Part shown: positions 1-9,158 of the stretch, in pieces
How positions within the stretch are numbered: position 1 is the first letter of the stretch
How the letters are laid out: each line of letters begins with the position of its first letter
Assembly (NCBI GenBank): GCA_900551585.1
Contig: URWU01000001.1
Coordinates: 1 to 35,583 of the forward strand
Length of the DNA stretch: 35,583 bases
Source of the DNA: an uncultured Alphaproteobacteria bacterium
Lineage (GTDB): Bacteria; Pseudomonadota; Alphaproteobacteria; RF32; CAG-239
Reading direction: 5' to 3'
Translations under genes and position numbers: made by a program
The notes under the pieces: generated by a model
Databases searched by the model: none
What the model saw: only the letters and a program-made list of their open reading frames with translations
Told to the model about the DNA's origin: nothing

Positions 1-1555
1 AATCAATAACATCATTAAACCATTTGAAAAAACCGGTCGGATTGTCCTGTTTGTCACCGCGCAGGAAAATGGCACACAAAGACGGGCTCAGTGTCAGCGC
101 ATTAAAAGCAGAAAAGACAACCGCTGTGGCAATGGTGACGGCAAACTGCTGATAAATCTTACCGGTGATACCGGCCATTAAACCAACGGGAATAAAAATC
201 GACAGCAAAACGAAAGTGGTGGCGATAATCGCACTGGCAATCTGCTGCATGGCTTTGACGGACGCCGCCTGAGAATCCATTTTTTCATAGACCATCAGAT
301 ACTGCACGCGCTCAACGACAATAATCGCATCATCAACCACCAATCCAATCGCCAGAATCATCGCAAACAGGGTCAGAATATTAATATCAAAGCCCAAAAG
401 ATAGATGACGGCAAAGGTCGCAATCAGCGAAACCGGAATGGTAATCAGCGGAATCAGCGTGGTTTTGGCGCGCTGCAAAAAGACATAAGTGACCAGAACC
501 ACCAGCGAAAACGTGATAATCAGCGTTTCCATAATACTGGCAATCGACGCACTGACATATTTGGTTGAGTCATAGGCGACAATCAGTTCCATATCATCAG
601 GAAAAGAGGCTTTCAAGGTTTCAATTTCTTTATAAATATCTTTCATGATATTCAAAGAGTTTGAGTTCGGCGTCTGGCTCAAGCCGATGATAACCGCCGG
701 AGCATTATCGAAATGGGCATTAACACCATAGCTGTCGGCGCCAAGCTCGATTTTGGCAACGTCTTTTAAGCGGACGATACCACCGTCCGGCGACGTGGCA
801 ATGACGATATTTTCAAAATCTTTGACATTATTGAGCAAACCTTTGGCTGTCAGAGACAAAACAATCGAATTATCTTTCGGGCTCGGTGCCGAACCGATGG
901 TGCCGACGGAAGCCTGAATATTCTGCGAAGAAATGGCATTGGCGACGGTTGTACTGTCTAACCCCAAAGAAGTGAGTTTGTCGGTATTGAGCCAGATGCG
1001 CATTGAATATTGCGGACCGTAAACCTGCACGTTACCAATTCCCTCAACGCGGGCAAGCGGGTTTTGCAGGTTGGTATAAGCATAGTTGCTGAGGTATAAG
1101 TCGCTGTAAGTATTTTTGGGTGAACGCAGCGCCAGCATACCCAGAATATTGGGGTTCTGAGTCTTAACGGTAATTCCTTCCTGCGTGACAATTGCCGGCA
1201 ATTGCGACATGACCTGCGACAAACGGTTCTGGACTTTTACCTGAGCGATGTCAGGATCGGTACCGATGTTAAAGGTAATCGTCAGCGTATATTGGCCGCT
1301 GTCATCAGAGGTTGAGGACATATAGAGCATGTTTTCAACGCCGTTAATCTGGTTTTCAATCGGTACGGCAACCGTATCAACCAAAACCTGCGCATTGGCG
1401 CCGGGATAATCGGTTTGAACCACAATCTGCGGCGGCGTGATTTCCGGATACTGCGAAACCGGCAGAACGGCAATTGCCAGCAAGCCGAGCAGAACCATGA
1501 CGATGGATACTACTCCGGCAAAACGCGGCTTATCAATAAAATATTCTGAAAACAT
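1..1555 (-). CDS. RND (HAE1/AcrB-type) efflux pump inner-membrane subunit, partial (N-terminal 518 residues)
   Basis: This is the proton-driven inner-membrane pump of a tripartite drug or solvent efflux system. The gene starts with ATG at 1555 and runs off the left edge, so only the first half is present. It opens with MFSEYFIDKPRFAGVV, then a first membrane helix and the typical VLPVSQYPEITPPQI porter-domain entry. Transmembrane helix 4 carries GLVVDDAIIVVERV, with D408 and D409 matching the proton-relay pair D407/D408 of E. coli AcrB. The visible end, near LSPSLCAIFLRG, matches AcrB around residue 490. Its start codon overlaps the stop of the upstream adaptor gene by one base (TAATG), so the two are probably translationally coupled. 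No outer-membrane TolC-type gene is visible. Family and role are secure; the substrate cannot be told. Confidence 0.96.
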   Translation of the reverse strand, partial: MFSEYFIDKPRFAGVVSIVMVLLGLLAIAVLPVSQYPEITPPQIVVQTDYPGANAQVLVDTVAVPIENQINGVENMLYMSSTSDDSGQYTLTITFNIGTDPDIAQVKVQNRLSQVMSQLPAIVTQEGITVKTQNPNILGMLALRSPKNTYSDLYLSNYAYTNLQNPLARVEGIGNVQVYGPQYSMRIWLNTDKLTSLGLDSTTVANAISSQNIQASVGTIGSAPSPKDNSIVLSLTAKGLLNNVKDFENIVIATSPDGGIVRLKDVAKIELGADSYGVNAHFDNAPAVIIGLSQTPNSNSLNIMKDIYKEIETLKASFPDDMELIVAYDSTKYVSASIASIMETLIITFSLVVLVTYVFLQRAKTTLIPLITIPVSLIATFAVIYLLGFDINILTLFAMILAIGLVVDDAIIVVERVQYLMVYEKMDSQAASVKAMQQIASAIIATTFVLLSIFIPVGLMAGITGKIYQQFAVTIATAVVFSAFNALTLSPSLCAIFLRGDKQDNPTGFFKWFNDVID

Positions 1556-2709
1556 TATTTTTTCTCCGCAGTTTTAGTCCCGATATCCCGTCTGACAATT
1601 TTGACTTTTTCGCCTTCTTTATAACGGCTGACTTTGTCGGTTACCAAATATGTCTCCGGCGCAAAATTATTCTTGAGCAGATAATTGCCGCCGATAGTGT
1701 TGATTATTTCAACCGGAACGCGTTTTAACTGCGAATTTTGGACGGTATAAATAAAATTGCCGTCCGGAGCCAGAGAGACCAAAGTCTGCGGCACCAGAAT
1801 CCCGTCGGGATAAACTTTTTCAAGCAGCACATCAACATAAGCATTGGCAACCAGCGTGCGGTCATGATTTTCAAAATCGGCAAAAACGGCAATGGAATTG
1901 GTTTTGCGGTCAATGGCATTATCCGTAAACTGAAAACGTCCTTCTTTTTCAAAAATGCGGCCGTTGGACAGCCGGAGTTTGATTTTGTCACCGTTGAACA
2001 TGCTGTTCTGCCCTTTGGCAACTTCGTTCAGATATTCCTTGTCGGTAATCGAGAAAACAACGCGAATCGGATTTGTCTGGATAATACTGATGAGCGGTGT
2101 TGAGGCCGGCGAGACATAATCGCCTTTGGTGAGGTTTACATTGCCGACAATGCCGTCTATCGGCGCTTTGATAATGGTGTAATTATAAGTCACCAAGGCC
2201 AAATCGCGGTTGGCTTTGGCCTGAGCCAGAGCCGCCTGGGCCGATAAAAATTTGGCTTTGGCATTGTCGAGTTCGGTTTTGGAAATGGCCTGAGCACCGG
2301 CTTTTTTAACGCGCTGATAATAAAGGCTGGCATTGTTATAATCTGCCTGAGCCTGCAAAACCTGCGCCTTGGCTGCGTCTAATTTGGCCTTGTATTCATC
2401 CTGCTGGATAATAATCAGCGTTTGGCCGGCTTTGACTTCCTCCCCGCCCGAAACCATAATCTTATCAAGATAACCGTTAATATAAGGAACGACCGAAACC
2501 GAATGAATCGGCGTGACATAGCCGACATAACCTGTTTGCAGCGGCACATTCTGCCCTTTCAAGAGCACAACATTGTAGCTCGGCAGAGAATCTGTTTCCC
2601 GGCTTTCGGCCGCAGGCGGTGTCATCAGGGCATAGACCAGCAAAAGAGCTAAAATCACCAGGATTATCAGCAATTTTGAATAGACTTTTTTTCCGACCGG
2701 ATTTTGCAT
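1555..2709 (-). CDS. RND efflux periplasmic adaptor (membrane fusion protein)
   Basis: This 384-residue protein should bridge the downstream RND pump and an outer-membrane channel. An N-terminal membrane helix (about residues 13-29, LLIILVILALLLVYALM) anchors it; there is no lipobox, unlike AcrA. The lipoyl half-motif VVPYINGYLDKIMVSGGEEVKAG (in shorter runs) lies near residue 75-95, followed by an Ala/Gln/Lys-rich coiled-coil hairpin at about 100-165 and the second lipoyl half with IIKAPIDGIVGNV. A beta-barrel domain and membrane-proximal domain follow, ending in a Lys-rich tail. A GGGG-type ribosome binding site precedes the ATG at 2709. It is the first gene of a two-gene operon with the pump. 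Family assignment is firm. Confidence 0.95.
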   Translation of the reverse strand: MQNPVGKKVYSKLLIILVILALLLVYALMTPPAAESRETDSLPSYNVVLLKGQNVPLQTGYVGYVTPIHSVSVVPYINGYLDKIMVSGGEEVKAGQTLIIIQQDEYKAKLDAAKAQVLQAQADYNNASLYYQRVKKAGAQAISKTELDNAKAKFLSAQAALAQAKANRDLALVTYNYTIIKAPIDGIVGNVNLTKGDYVSPASTPLISIIQTNPIRVVFSITDKEYLNEVAKGQNSMFNGDKIKLRLSNGRIFEKEGRFQFTDNAIDRKTNSIAVFADFENHDRTLVANAYVDVLLEKVYPDGILVPQTLVSLAPDGNFIYTVQNSQLKRVPVEIINTIGGNYLLKNNFAPETYLVTDKVSRYKEGEKVKIVRRDIGTKTAEKK

Positions 2710-2743
2710 TGTTTTCGTCCCCTAAAACTTTATGACTAAGGTT

Positions 2744-2771
2744 TAAATAATGGGCTTAAAAGCTAATTCAA
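2744..2771 (-). promoter_or_regulatory. Candidate sigma-70 promoter of the RND operon
   Basis: On the minus strand TTGAAT and TATTTA are separated by 16 bases, 35 bases upstream of the adaptor start. The match is only fair, and repressor sites were not recognised. It lies in the 215-base divergent region shared with the flagellin-like gene. Confidence 0.35.
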
Positions 2772-2852
2772 TAGGGAAATTTCAGATAAAAATTACGGCC
2801 GGAAAATTATGTTTGATAATCCGCATATATCCAAAGATATAGGTACGTAAGT

Positions 2853-2881
2853 TTGCACAAAACGCTGTTTTATGCTATAAT
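2853..2881 (+). promoter_or_regulatory. Extended -10 sigma-70 promoter of the flagellin-like gene
   Basis: TTGCAC, a 17-base spacer and a perfect TATAAT are preceded by TG at the extended -10 position (TGCTATAAT). The start of transcription would fall near 2888, leaving a leader of about 37 bases. No sigma-54 motif is seen here, unlike the hook gene. Confidence 0.6.
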
Positions 2882-2924
2882 TTTACTTAGGACAGCAGGC
2901 TAACAACGTGTGTGGGAATCAAGA

Positions 2925-4922
2925 ATGATTAATACAAGCCTCAACAGCCCGATGACAATGAATCTGCTTAATTTACAATCTATTACCCAAGAGCAGGCTT
3001 CGGTGCAGCAGAAATTAGCAACCGGTTTGAAGGTCTCTTCTCCCCTGCATAATCCCAATGCATATTATACCGCCATCACCCTGCACAGCCAGGCTCAGGA
3101 GCTCAACAGCTTTATGGACGCGCTCGGCCAGTCGGTACAGGCGCTGAAAAATATTGATAATACCATCAACACCGGCATTAATTTTCTGGAGCAGGCTCTG
3201 GCAACGGCCCGCGTGGCTCTGGGCAACCTCATTAATAACGGCGGTTCGGCTCCGGTTCCGACACCTCCCGATAATGATATTACGCCGACACCGCCAACGC
3301 CCGGCAGCTCGGAAGTAACCCGCACCGATTTGGAAAACATCATGAAAGACAAAGGAATCAGCGGAAAGGTCGTGACCAATCAGGCAGAATTCATTGAGGC
3401 CGTCAACAATGCCGCAGCCGGAGACACTATTGCCATTCTCGGCAAAATCGATTTTTACAATGCCAGTTTTGATTTGAGCAACATAACAATCACCGGCGCC
3501 GACGGGCTTATCCGCAAACACGGGCTGGAGGATCAGTATTATGTCAAAGAAAGCGACCGCGCCGTTCTGAATTTCAGGATCGACGGCAGCGGCGACCATT
3601 CGGGCTTTGTGACCAAAAATAATGTGGCCGTTTCCGACCTGGCTCTTAATTACGAAGTTGAAACCAGCAGCAACGCCATCACCTATCAGATGATTACCAA
3701 CAGCGGTATTCTTGATTTGGAAAATGTCAGCATCTCCTTAAAAAGTGACAACAGGACCAGCGTTTATAATGATTTGATTGAAAATATCGACCGCGGCGCT
3801 ACAAATATTAAAGGCAAGGTCAATATTGATACCAATGATAACCGGACGTATATTTTCCATAACAGCTATTTCGGCCAGGTTATTCTTGATAAAGACGCAA
3901 CGCTTAATGTTGTCACCAAAGGCGATGCCGTCACAGTTTTTGACGGCGGCAAAATCGAGCTTTACGGCACCTTAAATGCCAATGCCGACGCTAATAATTT
4001 TACGCTTATGGATTATGGAAACAACATTATCGGCGGCCGGATAAATATTAATTCTCTTTTCAAATCCAGTTTTGGTTTAGGCGGCCGCAGCAACATCACC
4101 CTGTTGTCTACGGCGGATATCCGTATCAATACCGGAAGTTTTGCAGGCACGGCTTTTTCTTCAGGTTTTAAAATCAAATGGGAAAGCGGCGCTCAAATTA
4201 CATCCAATGAAACAACCAACTGGAAAGCCGGAAGCAGCGGCAATGCGGTTCCGGCAACTGATATCTTTTTCCAGGGCAGTCAGGATTTGAGCGCAATTTT
4301 AGGCTGGAACAAATCCGCCGTCAGAGTTTCGTTGACGGCACCCTCTTCCAAACCGCAAACTTCAGCCGAAAACGAGCTGCTTGATTATCTGAAGAAAGAA
4401 ACCGAAGAACTGACCAGTCAACAAAAAGCAATTTCTCTTGAAGCCGCAGCCAACCGTTATAACAGTATTTTAGATTACTACAATAACTTAATCGGAACCA
4501 ACAGCTATCTGAGTAAAAATCTGCTGCAAGACGATACAATGACGGTTAAATTCAGCACCGGAAAAGACAACAGGCTTGATATTAAGGGCCGCAATATCCA
4601 ATATGAGAAGCTCGGTCTCAATCAGGCCAACTGGGAAAAAGTTGCCGATATTGAAAAAAGCATAGATGAAGTGCAAAATGCTCTGGCCGACCTGCGCCGG
4701 CAAGGGCGCGAGTTCAGCAACTATAACAGCATTATTACCAGCCGTGATGATTTTATGGGAACTTTGTCAAATATCCTGACCGAGGGCGCCGACAAACTGA
4801 CTTTGGCCGATGTCAATGAAGAATCGGCAAATATGCTGGCTCTCAGCAGCCGCCAAATGCTGGCGACAAACGCGCTTTCTCTGGCGGCGCAGTCCAGCCG
4901 TTCCATTCTGTCCTTATTCTAA
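2925..4922 (+). CDS. Flagellin-like protein with a large beta-helix-like central insert
   Basis: The 665-residue protein has flagellin ends like those of the three flagellins at the right of the window. Residues 1-105 align (NLLNLQSI, LATGLKV, NPNAYYTA), and residues about 480-665 align very closely (LTEGADKLTLAD, NEESANMLAL, final SILSLF). These ends form the D0/D1 core of a flagellar filament subunit. Between them lies a Pro/Thr-rich linker (109-127), then some 300 residues of short beta-strand-like segments rich in N, D, G and I/V. It begins with an AEFIEAVNNAAAGDTIAILG motif of the kind seen at the entrance of pectate-lyase-type right-handed beta-helices. ATG at 2925 is chosen over a GTG at 2910 because MINTSL aligns with MADISL of the other flagellins. 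An enzymatic role for the insert is not shown; it may be a surface-exposed adhesin or glycan-binding domain. Confidence 0.88.
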   Translation: MINTSLNSPMTMNLLNLQSITQEQASVQQKLATGLKVSSPLHNPNAYYTAITLHSQAQELNSFMDALGQSVQALKNIDNTINTGINFLEQALATARVALGNLINNGGSAPVPTPPDNDITPTPPTPGSSEVTRTDLENIMKDKGISGKVVTNQAEFIEAVNNAAAGDTIAILGKIDFYNASFDLSNITITGADGLIRKHGLEDQYYVKESDRAVLNFRIDGSGDHSGFVTKNNVAVSDLALNYEVETSSNAITYQMITNSGILDLENVSISLKSDNRTSVYNDLIENIDRGATNIKGKVNIDTNDNRTYIFHNSYFGQVILDKDATLNVVTKGDAVTVFDGGKIELYGTLNANADANNFTLMDYGNNIIGGRININSLFKSSFGLGGRSNITLLSTADIRINTGSFAGTAFSSGFKIKWESGAQITSNETTNWKAGSSGNAVPATDIFFQGSQDLSAILGWNKSAVRVSLTAPSSKPQTSAENELLDYLKKETEELTSQQKAISLEAAANRYNSILDYYNNLIGTNSYLSKNLLQDDTMTVKFSTGKDNRLDIKGRNIQYEKLGLNQANWEKVADIEKSIDEVQNALADLRRQGREFSNYNSIITSRDDFMGTLSNILTEGADKLTLADVNEESANMLALSSRQMLATNALSLAAQSSRSILSLF

Positions 4923-4926
4923 AAAA

Positions 4927-5685
4927 TCAACTCATAAAAGAGCGAATCGAATTTTTCATTTCGGCAATATCGACATCGCGGCCGAGACGGTGGTTGCTGC
5001 CTTTTATCAGTTTGACAATCACGTCTTCACTTTGCAGGCACTTCAACAATTTGAACGGTTTTTGCGGATCAAGGTTTTTGTCCTCCGTTCCGTGAATGAT
5101 ATGAACCGGACAATGCACAGCCAGCGGGCTTTCAAGGAGCAGGTTTTCTCCGGCAGTCTCAAACATTTTCTGAGTGAAAACATAAGTAAAATCTTTCATC
5201 GGAAACAGGCATTTGCCTTTTTCTGCCATTTCGGCTTTGTTCTCCGGCGTGAAAACAAATCTTTCCATATCATAGGTGAAATCCGGCGCCGGCGCCAAGC
5301 CAATCACACCGGCAGCCCGCTGCGGCCGTTCGCGGGCTGCTATCAAACTCAGCCAGCCGCCGATTGATGAGCCGATATATAAAATTTTGCCGGCAATCAT
5401 TTCATCTGTCACTTCTAAAAGCTGCTCTTTCCAAGTATTGAAATCAACCTGTTCATAGCTGTCAATATCCGAGCCGTGGCCGGCCAGTTCGAATCGGAAA
5501 AACGGAATATTCTGTTCTTCACAGAAAGTTTTAATTTCTTCCGGCTTGCGTCCCCAAGGGTCGGAATAGAGGCCATGGACGTAAACGACGGTAAAATCAG
5601 GGCTATTTTTGTTAGTTTCGCAAGAATTTGCTTGGCTGAATTCAAAATTGGTTGTAAATTGCGATTTAAATGTGTGACTTGGCAT
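4927..5685 (-). CDS. Alpha/beta hydrolase, ABHD10-like serine esterase/thioesterase
   Basis: This 252-residue cytoplasmic hydrolase shows the full alpha/beta-hydrolase triad: nucleophile S107 in GSSIG, D202 in HGTED and H232 in GSNHR. The oxyanion-side HG motif is at 37-38 (YVHGLYSD). The sequence around FCEEQNIPFFRFELAGHG and GSSIGGWLSLIAA resembles ABHD10, the mitochondrial acyl-protein thioesterase, and its alphaproteobacterial relatives. The start is taken at 5685, with a GGAG ribosome binding site; the longer reading frame to 5826 would overlap the opposite gene and adds a low-complexity tail. It diverges from the glycosyltransferase across only 47 bases. It is convergent with the flagellin-like gene, four bases away. 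The substrate is unknown. Confidence 0.88.
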   Translation of the reverse strand: MPSHTFKSQFTTNFEFSQANSCETNKNSPDFTVVYVHGLYSDPWGRKPEEIKTFCEEQNIPFFRFELAGHGSDIDSYEQVDFNTWKEQLLEVTDEMIAGKILYIGSSIGGWLSLIAARERPQRAAGVIGLAPAPDFTYDMERFVFTPENKAEMAEKGKCLFPMKDFTYVFTQKMFETAGENLLLESPLAVHCPVHIIHGTEDKNLDPQKPFKLLKCLQSEDVIVKLIKGSNHRLGRDVDIAEMKNSIRSFMS

Positions 5686-5732
5686 TTTTGACAAACTCCA
5701 GGTTAAAAATATTGAAGGATTATAGGAAGAAA

Positions 5733-6887
5733 ATGAGTAAAGGTAAAGATAAAAACCCGGTAATTTTACAAGTGCTGCCCGAGTTGGAGACAGGCGGTCT
5801 GGAAGTCGGTACGGTGGAAATGGCAACCGAACTGCAAAAACAGGGAATCAAAAATTTTGTCGCCTCCAAAGGCGGCCGCATGGTTTATGACCTGGATAAA
5901 ATCAAGGTCAAACATTTTACTCTGCCCTTAAAAAGCAAAAATCCTTTTACTATCTGGAAAAATGTCAGCCGTTTGGAAAAAGTCATTAAAGAAAACGGTG
6001 TTAATATTGTTCATGCCCGCTCGCGCGCTCCGGCCTGGAGTGCCTATTGGGCAGCCAAACGCGCAGGCGTGCATTTTGTCACCACTTTCCACGGTACTTA
6101 CGGCCTCGGCCCCTGGGGTTTGAAAAAAGCTTATAACAAGATTATGACTTTCGGCGAAAAAGTGATTGCAATTTCAACGCATATTAAAAATCATCTGCTG
6201 CAAAATTATAAAATCGACGAGAAGAATATCCGCCTGATTCACCGCTGCGCCGATATTGAGCGTTTTGCTCCCGAACTGGTCACTCAGGAAAGAATGATTA
6301 ATAAAATCAAAGAATATAACATTGCCGATGACAAGCCGGTTCTGCTGCTGCCCGGCCGCGTGACCCGCTGGAAAGGACAGCATCTTCTGATTGAAGCCCT
6401 GTCCAAAATGAAAAACCAGAACTACTACTGCATTATCACCGGCGACAGTCAGGGACGTCAGAAATATGTCGACTATCTGCACGAGCTGACCCGTCAATAT
6501 AAACTTGAAAACCGTATCGGCTTTTTCGGCCGCTACAGCGATGTGCCGGCTTTGATGATGGTTTCCAACGTGGTATTGTCAACGGCAATCGAGCCGGAAG
6601 CTTTCGGCCGCATTTCCGTTGAAGGACAGGCCATGGGTAAAATCGTCGTCGCCTCAAATATCGGCGGCTCGCTTGATACGCTTGAAGACGGCAAAACCGG
6701 CAAGCTTTATCAATTTGACGACCCGCAGGCTTTGGCCGATGCTTTGGACTGGGCATTAAACCTCTCCGAAGCAGAAAAAGCCAAAATCGGCAAAGCGGCG
6801 ATTAAAAATGTCAGAGAAAATTTTACAAAACAAATTATGTGTGATAAGACTATTGAAGTGTATAAAGAATTGCTTAATTCCAATTAA
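5733..6887 (+). CDS. Family 4 glycosyltransferase (GT-B fold)
   Basis: The 384-residue protein should transfer a sugar from a nucleotide donor, most likely in lipopolysaccharide or other envelope glycan synthesis. The N-terminal domain has the ETGGLEVGTVEMATEL loop that binds the acceptor side in GT4 enzymes and HARSRAPAWSAYWAAKRAG. The C-terminal domain has GRVTRWKGQHLLIEAL and the donor-binding EX7E motif, E289 to E297 in EPEAFGRISVEGQAMG. The ATG at 5733 follows AGGAAGAAA; the upstream in-frame ATG at 5670 lacks a good site and would run into the divergent hydrolase. The gene is alone, not in a sugar cluster, and 108 bases ahead of thrS. The acceptor cannot be deduced. Confidence 0.92.
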   Translation: MSKGKDKNPVILQVLPELETGGLEVGTVEMATELQKQGIKNFVASKGGRMVYDLDKIKVKHFTLPLKSKNPFTIWKNVSRLEKVIKENGVNIVHARSRAPAWSAYWAAKRAGVHFVTTFHGTYGLGPWGLKKAYNKIMTFGEKVIAISTHIKNHLLQNYKIDEKNIRLIHRCADIERFAPELVTQERMINKIKEYNIADDKPVLLLPGRVTRWKGQHLLIEALSKMKNQNYYCIITGDSQGRQKYVDYLHELTRQYKLENRIGFFGRYSDVPALMMVSNVVLSTAIEPEAFGRISVEGQAMGKIVVASNIGGSLDTLEDGKTGKLYQFDDPQALADALDWALNLSEAEKAKIGKAAIKNVRENFTKQIMCDKTIEVYKELLNSN

Positions 6888-6942
6888 TTATACTTAAAAA
6901 AGTTTGACCGGCGGCGTTTAGTGCTGTTTTGACTGCCGGTTG

Positions 6943-6971
6943 TTGACTGTAAAGCAGCAGAATTGAATAAA
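6943..6971 (+). promoter_or_regulatory. Candidate sigma-70 promoter of thrS
   Basis: TTGACT and AATAAA are separated by 17 bases. The implied leader is only about 20 bases long, which leaves no room for a tRNA-like autoregulatory leader as in E. coli thrS. Confidence 0.35.
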
Positions 6972-6995
6972 TTTAAGAAAAAAGGAAATTTAAAT

Positions 6996-8927
6996 ATGGT
7001 TGCGATTAAATTGCCTGACGGCAGTAAATTAGATATGGAAAGCGGGGTCAACGGATTTGACATCGCTAATAAGATTAGCTCTAACCTGGCCAAAGCCGCT
7101 TTGGCTATCACCGTTAACGGAAAGACACAAGATCTGAGCACTCCTATCACTACCGACGCAACCGTGACTATCATCACCGGCAAGGATAAAGAGGGTTTGG
7201 AAATTATTCGTCACTCCTGCTCGCATGTTATGGCTCAGGCGGTTAAAGAATTGTGGAAAGACGTTCAGGTTACAATCGGACCGGCTATCGAAAACGGTTT
7301 TTACTATGACTTTGCCCGCAAAGAACCCTTTACGACCGATGATTTTGAAAAAATCGAAGCAAAAATGCACGAGATTATCAAACGCGATGAAAAACTTGAG
7401 CGTCTGGTTATGCCGCGCAATGAAGCGATTAAATACTTCAAAGATATGGGCGAAAATTACAAAGCAGAAATTATTGAAGACCTGCCGGAAGATGAAACAA
7501 TTTCACTATACCGCCAAGGTTCTTTCACCGATTTATGCCGCGGCCCCCACGTTCCGTCAACCGGCAAAATCGGCGATGCTTTCAAACTGATGAAAGTTGC
7601 CGGTGCTTATTGGCGCGGCGATTCAACCAAGGAAATGCTGCAGCGTATTTATGCAACGGCCTGGGCTGACAAAAAAGACCTCAAAGCTTATCTCGAGATG
7701 ATGGAAGAAGCCGCCAAACGCGACCACCGCAAACTCGGCCGCGAAATGGACTTGTTCCATTTTGAACCGGAATATGCACCGGGTGCCGTTTTCTGGCACG
7801 ATAAAGGTTTCAAAATCTATCGCAAACTGATTGAGTATATGCGCAAACGCCAAGAGAACAACGGTTATATCGAAATCGCCACACCGCGTATTATGGACCG
7901 CTGCCTGTGGGAGACATCAGGCCACTGGGATAAATACGGCGCGCATAACTATTCCGGCAAAACCGAAGATGAAAAACAATTCTGCGTTAAACCGATGAAC
8001 TGCCCCGGCGGTCTGCTGGTTTACAAGCAGGGTATCAAATCATACCGCGACCTGCCGCTGCGTGTTGCCGAGTTTGGCATGGTCAACCGTTATGAAGCTT
8101 CCGGCTCACTGATGGGACTTATGCGTGTTCGCGAGTTTACCCAAGATGATGCGCACATCTTCTGCACCTTGGAGCAAATGGAAGAAGAATGCGTTAAAAC
8201 CATTAAACTGATTTTGGACATTTACAAAGACTTTGGTTTCAACGATGTGAAGATTTATCTCTCTACCCGCCCCGACAGCGTTTACCGTATCGGTTCAGAT
8301 GAGGTTTGGGATGTTTCCGAGCAGGCTTTGGCCAATGCTTTGGAGCATAACGGCTATCAGTATGAAATCAACCCCGGCGAAGGCGCTTTCTACGGCCCGA
8401 AACTGGAATTCATTCTCAAAGACGCTATCGGCCGCGAATGGCAGTGCGGTACCGTCCAGATGGATATGAACCTGCCGCAGCGTTTTGATATTTCTTATAT
8501 CGGCGAAGACGGCGAGAAACATCAGCCGGTTATGCTGCACCGCGCTTTGTTCGGCTCAATCGAACGTTTCCTCGGTATTTTGATTGAAAACCATGCCGGC
8601 AAGCTGCCTTTGTGGCTGTCTCCGGAGCAGGTTGTCGTCTGCCCGATTACCAGCGATATGGACGATTATGCCGAAGAAGTTACCAAAAAACTGAAAGCTG
8701 CCGGTTTGTATGCAAAATCTGACCTCAGAAATGAGAAGATTAACTACAAAGTCCGTGAGCATTCAGTTACCAAGATTCCGGTCATTGCCGTTGTCGGTGC
8801 CAAAGAAAAAGAAAACCAGACGGTTACTATCCGCCGTATCGGTTCTGACAAACAGGAAGTGATGAAGCTTGATGACTTTATCAACGCAATGGTCAAAGAA
8901 GCGACAATGCCGTCGCAAGACAGATAG
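6996..8927 (+). CDS. thrS: Threonyl-tRNA synthetase
   Basis: This cytoplasmic class II synthetase charges tRNA-Thr and hydrolyses mischarged Ser-tRNA-Thr. It is 643 residues long, essentially the E. coli length. Domains in order are TGS (1-62), N2 editing domain with H73/H77 (HSCSH) and C181/H185 (CRGPH), the catalytic core with zinc ligands C336, H387 and H515, motif 2 (VNRYEASGS) and motif 3, and the anticodon-binding domain from about 540. All editing and zinc residues are intact; the usual NCPGH reads NCPGG here. The ATG at 6996 has an AAGGAA site and gives the expected MVAIKLPDG start, so the in-frame TTG at 6963 is rejected. A strong terminator follows. Confidence 0.98.
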   Translation: MVAIKLPDGSKLDMESGVNGFDIANKISSNLAKAALAITVNGKTQDLSTPITTDATVTIITGKDKEGLEIIRHSCSHVMAQAVKELWKDVQVTIGPAIENGFYYDFARKEPFTTDDFEKIEAKMHEIIKRDEKLERLVMPRNEAIKYFKDMGENYKAEIIEDLPEDETISLYRQGSFTDLCRGPHVPSTGKIGDAFKLMKVAGAYWRGDSTKEMLQRIYATAWADKKDLKAYLEMMEEAAKRDHRKLGREMDLFHFEPEYAPGAVFWHDKGFKIYRKLIEYMRKRQENNGYIEIATPRIMDRCLWETSGHWDKYGAHNYSGKTEDEKQFCVKPMNCPGGLLVYKQGIKSYRDLPLRVAEFGMVNRYEASGSLMGLMRVREFTQDDAHIFCTLEQMEEECVKTIKLILDIYKDFGFNDVKIYLSTRPDSVYRIGSDEVWDVSEQALANALEHNGYQYEINPGEGAFYGPKLEFILKDAIGREWQCGTVQMDMNLPQRFDISYIGEDGEKHQPVMLHRALFGSIERFLGILIENHAGKLPLWLSPEQVVVCPITSDMDDYAEEVTKKLKAAGLYAKSDLRNEKINYKVREHSVTKIPVIAVVGAKEKENQTVTIRRIGSDKQEVMKLDDFINAMVKEATMPSQDR

Positions 8928-9005
8928 GCGTCTGCAGGCATTATTCTGACATCGTATCTGCTTGCGATACACGTACATTATTCTAAAACTATGTACAGGA
9001 TATCC

Positions 9006-9040
9006 AAAAAAATCCCTCGGAATTTTCGGGGGATTTTTTT
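9006..9040 (+). terminator. Rho-independent terminator of thrS
   Basis: A 14-pair stem (one G-T wobble) with loop GAATTTT is formed by 9006-9019 and 9027-9040, and the right arm ends in a run of seven T. The A/T-flanked stem is nearly symmetrical and could also work leftward. Confidence 0.9.
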
Positions 9041-9158
9041 ATCCGGTCAGCGGGTCATTATTTTATATAAATTTTTTGATTAACTATCGGAATCATAAAC
9101 ATTTTTTAATCATTCAATTATAGATTGATTTTGATTTGTTTAATTTTGGAGATAATCA

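Noticed and set aside
2910..2924. GTG start of the flagellin-like gene
   Set aside because: Starting at the ATG at 2925 makes the N-terminus align with the three other flagellins; the five extra residues would not fit D0.
3015..3599. 194-residue minus-strand frame within the flagellin-like gene
   Set aside because: It is antisense to the conserved flagellin N-terminus and linker and has no ribosome site.
6888..6995. tRNA-like regulatory leader or T-box before thrS
   Set aside because: There is only a six-pair stem with a long loop (ACCGGC/GCCGGT), no T-box or anticodon-arm mimic, and the likely promoter lies downstream of it.
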